NCBI GenBank assembly: GCA_963682025.1
Contig: OY821519.1
Span: 14,387,571 to 14,451,570, forward strand
Direction: 5' to 3'
DNA: 64,000 nucleotides
Source: Cordilura impudica
Taxonomy: Eukaryota > Arthropoda > Insecta > Diptera > Scathophagidae
Made by a program: the position numbers and the translations under genes. The notes below the pieces were generated by a model. The model made no database searches. It had not been told where the DNA came from and saw only the letters and a program-made list of their open reading frames with translations. Position 1 is the first letter of the stretch; every line of letters starts with the position of its first letter. Shown one piece after another: positions 57,241 through 64,000 of this stretch.

Positions 57241-58800
57241 TTTTTGTTTTTCGCGATTTTAAATTTGGCGTTTTTTGAATTTAGAGATTCTGCCATATTT
57301 TCCACGACTACTCACATTGATAATTAATGTACTGGTCAAAAGTTTCAAGAATGTCGCTTTAATAGTACTTGATATTTATTGTATAGGAAGTGCCACGCCC
57401 ACTAATCCTCTAACTATTACAGTACTCCACATATACGACATTTATCATTTACACATTGAATTTGGAATATCATTTGGAAATTTTTTTATTTTAGCGATTT
57501 TTGTTTTGGCGATTTTTGATTTTGACGATCTTTGATTTTTGGCGATTTTTCATTTTAAAGAATTTTTTTTTGACGATTTTTGTTTTTCGCGATTTTCGGT
57601 TTCGGCGATTTTTGATTTTGATGATTTTTGATTTTGGCGATTTTTGAATTTAGAGATTCTGCCATATTTTCCACGACTACTCACATTGGTAATTTATGTA
57701 CTTTTCAAAATATTCAAGATTGTCGTTTTAATATTACCTGATATTTATTGTATAGGAAGTGCCACGCCCACTAATCCGCTAACTATTACAGTATTCCACA
57801 TATACGACATTTATTATTTACGCATTGAATTTGGAATATCATTTGAAAATTTTTTTATTTTAGCGATTTTTGTTTTGGCGAATTTTGATTTTGGCGATTT
57901 TTCATTTTGAAGAATTTTTTGACGAAATTTGTTTTTCGCGATTTTCGGTTTCGGCGATTTTTGATTTTGACGATTTTTGCTTTTGATGATTTTTGAATAT
58001 GGCATTTCCCCATATTTTTCACGACTACTCACATTGGTAATTTATGTACTTGTCAAATATTCATGACTGTCGCTTTAATAGTACTTGATATTTATTGTAT
58101 AGGAAGTGCCACGCCCACTAATCCTCCAACTGTTACAGTACTCCAGATAAACAACATTTAATATTTACCCATTGCTCCGATCTCGCCACATTACTAATAG
58201 ATGACCTCAGGCAAATTTGCAAAGCTGTCTCTTTCATAGTACTCGAGATATATGATATTAAAAATTCATTTTGTGCCACGCCCAAATATACGACATTTAT
58301 TATTTACGCATTGAATTTAGAATATCATTTGGAAATTTTTTTATTTCATCGATTTCTGATTTTGGCGATCTTTGATTTTGGCGATTTTTCATTTTGATGA
58401 ATTTTTTTTGACGATTTTTGTTTTTCGCGATTTTCGTTTAGACGATTTTTGATTTTGACGTTTTTTGATTTTGGCGATTTTTGAAATTGGCGATTCTGCC
58501 CATATTTTCCACGACTACTCACATTGGTTATTAATGTACTCGTCAAAAGATTCAAGACTGTCGCTTTCATAGTACTTGATATTAATTGTATTGGAAGTGC
58601 CCACTAATCATGCAACTATTATAGTACTCCAGATAAACGACATTTAATATTGCTCCGATCTCGCCAATTTTTTTTTGTCCTACTCTTCACATTAATAATA
58701 TATGACCTCAGGCAAATTTGTAAAGTTGTCTATTTCATAGCACTCGAGATATATGATATTAAAATTTCATTTTGTGCCACGCCTACTAAAAATATCAAAA
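57241..58800 (+). repeat. Tandem repeat of about 350-490-bp units with internal GCGATTTTTGATTTTG minisatellite
   Basis: The word CCACGACTACTCACATTG recurs near 57301, 57671, 58019 and 58509, followed each time by GTCGCTTTAATAGTACTTGA-like and AAGTGCCACGCCCACTAATC words. Between them lies a 15-16-bp minisatellite of the GCGATTTTTGATTTTG type. Two later units also carry TTGCTCCGATCTCGCCA and ATGACCTCAGGCAAATTT. A similar minisatellite reappears at about 63600-63705. Open frames here simply follow the repeat. Confidence 0.75.
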
Positions 58801-59020
58801 AAATTTATAGCCTAGAGTTCCTTCCAGATGCACAGCAAGACTTTGTAACAATTTCTGGAAGATCCAATAGTTTAGCCTCTTACAAGCTACAAAGAAACAT
58901 ACACACTTTCGCTTTTATATACAGTGGCCGACAAAACTCTACATACGATCACAATTTTTGACATTTTCTGAGACCAAAGCGTTAAATATGAAAGTATTAT
59001 GTAGTTTTGTTGGAAATTTA

Positions 59021-59393
59021 TCTATAATATTAATGGGTAAGGCGATTTCTTGTGACCGATGTAAGTTTCACAGTTTTACCCCGATTATAAGAAAAAAATT
59101 ATCATTTGAAAGGTATTTCTTTTTAGCTGTTTTCCAGATTTACAAATTTTCATCATCTGGAACATTTTTTTGGAGTTATGATCGTTTAAAGTTTTTACCA
59201 ACACAACATAAAATTATGTAATGCTATGTGTGTGTTTATTAAATTTGTTAATGTGCTTTTGTTAATGTGTTGAGTATGTTTTCTTCATTTAAAATGAGTT
59301 GAATTGTGAAGCATACCCTTAGGGTCTATATTAAATAAAAAAATAAAATTTCCTAGAATTTGCACTCGTATTTCGAGCGCTAGTATCTGCTAG
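59021..59393 (+). mobile_element. Helitron family H, copy 19, inside Tc1
   Basis: A 373-bp copy starting TCTATAATATTAATGGG after A, ending CTGCTAG before T. The hairpin is CTCGTATTTCGAG. Confidence 0.88.
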
Positions 59394-59621
59394 TTTTTAT
59401 TGATATGCCCAAAACAATATTTATTTCAATGTAAACTTTAAAAATTATTCATGAAAAACGAATAAAATGCATTCACAAAAGTCTATATACGACAAGCATG
59501 CATATGCTTTTGTTGTTGAATTCTAACAGGAAAGTCCCGTTATTTATATTTTAATTTTCTTGTTCTGTTAAAGGTTTCATTAAAATTCAGTTAAAGTTTA
59601 GGTAGATTCAATAAATATTTA

Positions 59622-60571
59622 ATGGCTTCTCGTAAAAAAATTTCAATTGATATCCGAAATTGTGTAGTAAAGTGCAGAAATTAAGGAAAATCTTTTGGTG
59701 AAATATCAACGCTTTTTAATTTAAGTAAGTCCACAGTTCAGGCAATATTCAGTTACTATGAAAAGACTGGTACAGTTGAAAATAAACCGCGTGGTCGTAG
59801 AGACGTTAGCTTCATTTTAAAAGAAGTGGGCAAAAATCCAAAAGTTAATGCCACAAAATTGGCCGAAGATATCGCAGCAAGATCAGAATTAATATTACAT
59901 CAAAGAACTATGCAAAGATCTTTAAATAATAATGGTTATCACTGCAGATCTCCTCGCAAAACACTTTTAATTAGGTTGGAATTTGCACAAAAATATATTC
60001 AGAAGAATATGGATTTCTGAAAGAAAGAAATATAACATATTTGGAGGTGATGGGAGGGATAAAGTATGGCGAAAAGTATAGATCCGAAAAACTTAGTAGC
60101 TCCTGTTAGCATGGTGGAGGCAGCGTGATGGTTTGGCGTGCTGTCGCTGCTTCTGGAGTAGGAAAGTTAGTGTTTATTGAGGGTAATAGGATCGCTATCA
60201 GTACAAATCCATTTTGGAACAAAATTTAAAACCGTCGGTTGATATTGTAAATCTTGGTCAGAGTTAGATTTTCCAGCAAGATAATGATCCGAAGCATACG
60301 GCTCAAATAGTCAAAGATTGGCTGCTCTACCATGCCCCACAACATACCACCTCAAAGCCCGGACTTAAATGTTATTGAGCATGTGTGGGAGATTCTACAA
60401 CGAAAAATCCGAAAAAATAATATTACTAGTGCCCCAATGTTGAAAGAGAATCTTCAAGAAGAATGGAAAAACATTACGTCCCCAGAACTCGAAAATTTAA
60501 TTGCATCGATGCCCAGAAGCTTACAGGCAGTTGTAGAGGTCCATGGTGGCCCAACGAAATATTCATTTTAA
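59622..60571 (+). pseudogene. Tc1 transposase pseudogene
   Basis: It begins MASRKKISIDIRNCVVKC, then FGEISTLFNLSKSTVQ (helix-turn-helix), TGTVENKPRGRRD, NPKVNATKLAEDIAARSELI, QRTMQRSLNNNGYH and RLEFAQKYIQK. Past the first catalytic region, which is partly deleted, come HGGGSVMVWRAVAASGVGKL, FQQDNDPKHTAQIV read with frame changes (second Asp), and QSPDLNVIEHVWEILQRKIR with the Glu of DD34E, ending PTKYSF and a stop at 60569-60571. An in-frame stop after VVKCRN, a stop at about 60018 and shifts near 60230 and 60330 make it inactive. Its length is close to the usual 340 residues. Confidence 0.85.
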
Positions 60572-60682
60572 TAAAAAGTAATAAATTTTAATACCTGAAC
60601 AGAGTTCTTTATATTAGTGTACGGATCGTATGTAGACTCCAGTCAATCAAATTTTTTCGTTTTATTGTGAATTAAAGTTTAA

Positions 60683-60799
60683 GGGCCGTATGCAAAAAAA
60701 TTAAAGTGTACTTCAAGTAGACTTTATCAACAAATTTTGTGTGAAAAACATACAATAAAATCTACTTGAAGTACACTTTAATTTTTTTGCATACGACCC
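60683..60799. mobile_element. 117-bp palindromic MITE with TAA target duplication
   Basis: It begins GGGCCGTATGCAAAAAAATT and ends as its inverse (AATTTTTTTGCATACGACCC). About 45 bp on each side pair, separated by some 30 bp. TAA flanks both ends (60680-60682, 60800-60802). It lies in the 3' part of the Tc1 element, after the transposase stop. The 3-bp TAA duplication fits PIF/Harbinger (Tourist-like). Confidence 0.7.
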
Positions 60800-60836
60800 T
60801 AAGTTTATAATAAATTTAGATTTTTTTTGTGTTATA

Positions 60837-61213
60837 TCTATAATATTAATAGGTTAGGCGATTACTTGTGACCGATGTTTTGTTCCACCGTTTTATCCCG
60901 ATTTTGACCAAATGTATATTATTTGAAAGGTATATCGTTTTAGCCGTTTTGCAGATTTACAGATTTTTAAATTTGTTCCTTTATTTTGAGTAAATTGCAT
61001 TTAAAGTTGCTACTAACACATACATAAAATTATACAATGCTATGAGTGTGTTTATTAAATTTGTTAATGTGTTTATAATAAAAATGAGTTGTTTTTTTGT
61101 GTTGATTTGTGAATTGGCTATAATTGATTAGCATACCTTTAGGGTTTTTATTTAATGAATAAATAAAATTTCCTAGAATTTGCACTCGAATTTCGAGGGC
61201 TGGAATCTGCAAG
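60837..61213 (+). mobile_element. Helitron family H, copy 20, inside Tc1
   Basis: A 377-bp copy from TCTATAATATTAATAGG to a CAAG end (mutated CTAG), between A and T, with an intact CTCGAATTTCGAG hairpin. Confidence 0.88.
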
Positions 61214-61324
61214 TTAATAGAAATACATCAGAAACAAAACTGTATCATTACTTTTCTTCACTAAGGTTTCAAAATGCCATAGTTTCGAAAATAGTAGTTG
61301 TATGTAGAATTTTGTCGGTCACTG

Positions 61325-61892
61325 TATGTTTTGTATATGAAGTAAGATATTTCTGTTTTATTATTATTTCTGTAGTATTCAAGATTAAATAAATGAATTT
61401 AGCAGTTTTTTTGACATTAAATAATAATGAACGATTATTATCGCAAAAATAGAAGAAAACGATAATTTATTTTGTCCGGTAGTTTATAACCTCTCCACAG
61501 TGGTATGGAGGGCATAAAAAAAATGTTGTAAATGATTACTGACTTTTTGAATATTAAATTATGTAGTGTTTTGTTTTTATCTTGTTAAAGTGGATTCTAG
61601 TTATATTGTTTTAACGCCCATAAATAACTAATAATTAAAGAGAAAAATGAAAGTAATTAATTAAAATGTGTTTTAATATATTTTTGTTACAAAAAAAAAA
61701 AAAAAAATCATTTCAATTTTGAAACTAATGGTGAACACGCACTTTTTAAGCCAATTGTATATAAATATATATATATATATTTATAAATTTGTATTGGAAA
61801 AGATGGCTCTAGGAAATATTGCCCAATGAAAAATCCCAAAAAAAGAAATTAAATTAAAAAATAAAAATGACCAAAAAAACTCCTATACAAAA
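61325..61892. other. AT-rich spacer with a (TA)n tract
   Basis: No gene was recognised. A short TA microsatellite lies at about 61765-61780. Confidence 0.4.
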
Positions 61893-62264
61893 TCTATAAT
61901 ATTAACGGCAACGCGATTTCTTGTGACCGATGTAAGTTTCACAGTTTTACCCCGATTTAGACTAAAAATTTATCATTTGAAAAGTATTTCTTTTTAGCTG
62001 TTACCCAGATTTACAGATTTTTTTCGTCTGGAATATTTTTTTGGAGTTATGATCATTTAAAGTTGCTACTAACACATACATAAAATTATACAATGGTATG
62101 TGCGTATTTATTAAATTTGTTAATGTGTTTGCGTTAATGTGTTGAGTTTGTTTTCCCCATTTAAAATGAGGTGAATTGTGAAGCATACCTTAGGGTCTTT
62201 ATTAAATGAAAAAATTAAATTTTCTAGAATTTGCACTCGAATTTCGAGTGCTGGAATCTGCTTG
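61893..62264 (+). mobile_element. Helitron family H, copy 21
   Basis: A 372-bp copy from TCTATAATATTAACGGC to a CTTG end, between A and T; hairpin CTCGAATTTCGAG intact. Its body resembles copy 19 (GTAAGTTTCACAGTTTTACC), marking a subfamily. Confidence 0.87.
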
Positions 62265-62331
62265 TACCTTAAATGAGAAATTACCTAACCTTTCTTTTTT
62301 GGCTAATTTTTCGTTTTTAAAAGAATGAAAA

Positions 62332-63120
62332 CAAGTAACAAAATTATAGTCGGTCTAGACCGACCATATGATACCCTATACAATGGTTTAGAGACCCTAT
62401 CTTTCGGTCCAACTAATTCGATATAGAAAATAAGCATAAACCATATTTGAGTGGAATTGTTATTAATTTTTTGCTGCAAATATGAAAAAGTTCATATCGG
62501 GTGCTATAGTTATATGGGGACTAGTTCGAAAAATGGACCGATCTTGACCATATTTGGTAAAGTCACTTACATATGTTTTGAAAAAATATATACAAACCAA
62601 GTTTGAGAAAAATCTGTGCAATATTTTTATTTTTTGATTTAAGTGAAGATCGGGAAGCAGATCTATATGTGGCGTATGACTAAGAATTGTCCAATAGGTA
62701 TTATTTTTGGACTAATGATTAATGGATACAATAAACACATACAAACCCAATTTGACTGAGATCTGTATTATAATTTTGATCTTATGGCAGTTTATGTCGG
62801 TTTCGTAGGGGTCATTTGTATGGGGGCTAGGTCTGAACATGGACCGAATTTCACCAATTTCAATAGCGATCATCATATGGCCGATGAAAGCTTATATACC
62901 AAATTTCATCAAAATATATTCATATTTGAGACCTGTGGTTTGATAACAAGCTTTACATGGACACACAGACGGACGGACGGACGGACATTGCTAAATCGAC
63001 TCAGAAAGTGATTCTGAGTCGATCGGTATAATAAAAGATGAGTCTAGGTCAAATAGTTTTGGTTGTTACAAACAGCAGCGCAAAGTCGTTATACCCAAAC
63101 CACATAGTGGTATAGGGTAT
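62332..63120 (+). mobile_element. mini-me-like element M6 (complete)
   Basis: It begins CAAGTAACAAAATTATAGTC with AGTCGGTCTAGACCGACC, and ends ACCACATAGTGGTATAGGGT. The (GGAC)n tract is at about 62968-62986, followed by the imperfect palindrome ACTCAGAAAGTGATTCTGAG. It is about 790 bp long and non-coding. Confidence 0.72.
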
Positions 63121-63193
63121 AAGTATAAATGAAAAATTCACCCACGAAATTTTTTTATTAGGTTAACATAAAAAAGCATTCAAATTATATAAA

Positions 63194-63532
63194 CTTGCAG
63201 ATTCCAGCGCTCGAAATTCGAGTGCAATTTCTAGATAGCTTTATTTTCCAACTTAGCCAATTCAAATGTGAATGAATATAACAAACTCATAAACAAACAC
63301 ATTAACAAATTTAATAAAACACACATAGCATATGTTTAATTTTATGTATGTGTTAGTAGCAACTTTAAATGCAATTTACTCAAAATAAAGGAAACAATTT
63401 AAAAATCTGTAAATCTGCAAAACGGCTAAAAAGAAATACCTTTCAAATAATATACGTTTGGCCAAAATCAGGATAAAATGGTAGAATGAAACTGCGGTCA
63501 CAAGAAATCGCCTAGCCTATTAATATTATAGA
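63194..63532 (-). mobile_element. Helitron family H, copy 22
   Basis: A 339-bp reverse copy: CTTG (mutated CTAG) at 63194, hairpin CTCGAAATTCGAG, 5' end at 63532, between A and T. An internal segment near 63245 is deleted. Confidence 0.87.
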
Positions 63533-64000
63533 TACTTAGTATACAGTAAATTTTTTTTATTTTTTTTTTCTTTTTTTTTTTTGGAAAATTTCATATTTTT
63601 TGGGCCAATTTTCACATTTTCATAGTTTTGGGCGATTTTTCATTTTTTTGTAGCCAATTTTTAATGGGCCATTTACTTTTTTTTTGCGATTTTTTATTGG
63701 GCGATATTTCCTAGAGCCAGAATTAATTTTTTTCAAATGATTAAATCTAGATTTAAAAGCAGTTGAAATCATTCCAAAAACAGCAAACTATTCTTCCAAA
63801 TATTTTTTAATAAACTATTCGCGTCTTTGACAATAGCGGCCCGTTAAAGCAAATAAAAGTATAAAGTTTATAGGAAAAATAATTTCTTTTATTTATGACT
63901 TTTATTTTTATTAAATTTATTTTTTTTACCATCATAACTTTATAGACATTTCATATACTAATGTCATAAATTTTCATGTTTTTCATGCTTTTATTCGTGT
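63533..64000. repeat. T-rich sequence with GGGCGATTTTT-type repeats
   Basis: At 63600-63705 the words GGGCCAATTTT, GGGCGATTTTT and GCCAATTTTTAATGGGCC recur irregularly, similar to the minisatellite at 57241-58800. The remainder has nothing recognised. Confidence 0.45.

Larger units (their letters stand above)
58922..61324 (+). mobile_element. Tc1-type transposon with TA target site, 2.4 kb including insertions
   Basis: The left end CAGTGGCCGACAAAACTC and the right end, in reverse, CAGTGACCGACAAAATTC are inverted repeats of about 27 bp, each flanked by TA (58920-58921 and 61325-61326). Without the two Helitrons it is about 1653 bp, the normal size for Tc1. It carries the transposase relic at 59622-60571. 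Confidence 0.85.

Noticed and set aside
57814..58032. Minus-strand Lys-rich repeat frame (KSPKSKIAKI type), also at 58346-58570
   Set aside because: It follows from the GCGATTTTTGATTTTG minisatellite, which happens to lack stops in that frame.

Overview
The window looks like repeat-rich, gene-poor DNA from a dipteran fly, probably a calyptrate or other brachyceran. Support comes from the extreme AT content, mag-like Ty3, mariner, Tc1, piggyBac-like and Jockey-like relics, Helitrons, and dispersed elements with (GGAC)n tracts that resemble fly mini-me/DINE-1 elements. No complete host gene, tRNA, rRNA or CRISPR array was recognised. Nearly everything identifiable is transposable-element sequence, much of it nested.

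Layout. 1-3532: 5' end of a Ty3/mag-type LTR retrotransposon on the minus strand, with an open gag-pol frame that runs off the left edge. 3533-4736: fragment of the satellite-bearing element, a short tandem repeat, and a relic of a Helitron helicase ending at a Helitron-type 3' terminus. 5390-8420: mariner relic and AT-rich tail, tandemly triplicated. 8957-10745: three Helitron copies, two of them flanking a broken transposon-type gene end. 12523-15870, 21440-27364 and 36657-41483: three copies of one element, each swollen by a heptamer satellite; a compact relative without the satellite lies at about 31945-32225. 19547-19746: assembly gap. 20772-21439: internally deleted DDE transposon. 27417-28020: piggyBac-like relic. 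28233-32815: Tc1 element with long IR/DR ends, carrying two Helitrons and a further insertion that itself carries a Helitron and the compact element. 33186-34730: Jockey-type LINE fragment lacking its reverse transcriptase. 41742-42080: GC-rich triplicate. 43752-50673: dense cluster of Helitrons and mini-me-like elements. 50790-51773: possible split gene or transposon ORF with a Myb/SANT-like domain. 51126-51430 and 56044-56348: two almost identical 305-bp MITEs. 52602-53857: long inverted repeat enclosing a conserved-looking ORF end. 57275-58800: tandem repeats. 58922-61324: Tc1 element with two Helitrons and a palindromic MITE inside. 61893-63532: more Helitron and mini-me-like copies.

The main themes are three. 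A short non-autonomous Helitron family (at least 24 copies or pieces, TC...CTAG ends, A|T insertion sites) has inserted into several other elements. A second family with asymmetric subterminal inverted repeats carries NNAAAAA heptamer arrays of roughly 3-5.5 kb, with an array-less relative in the same window. Older Tc1, LINE and mariner copies serve as targets, so a relative order of insertions can be read. The only long intact reading frame is the partial Ty3 gag-pol. All family assignments come from reading motifs by eye; no database search was run.
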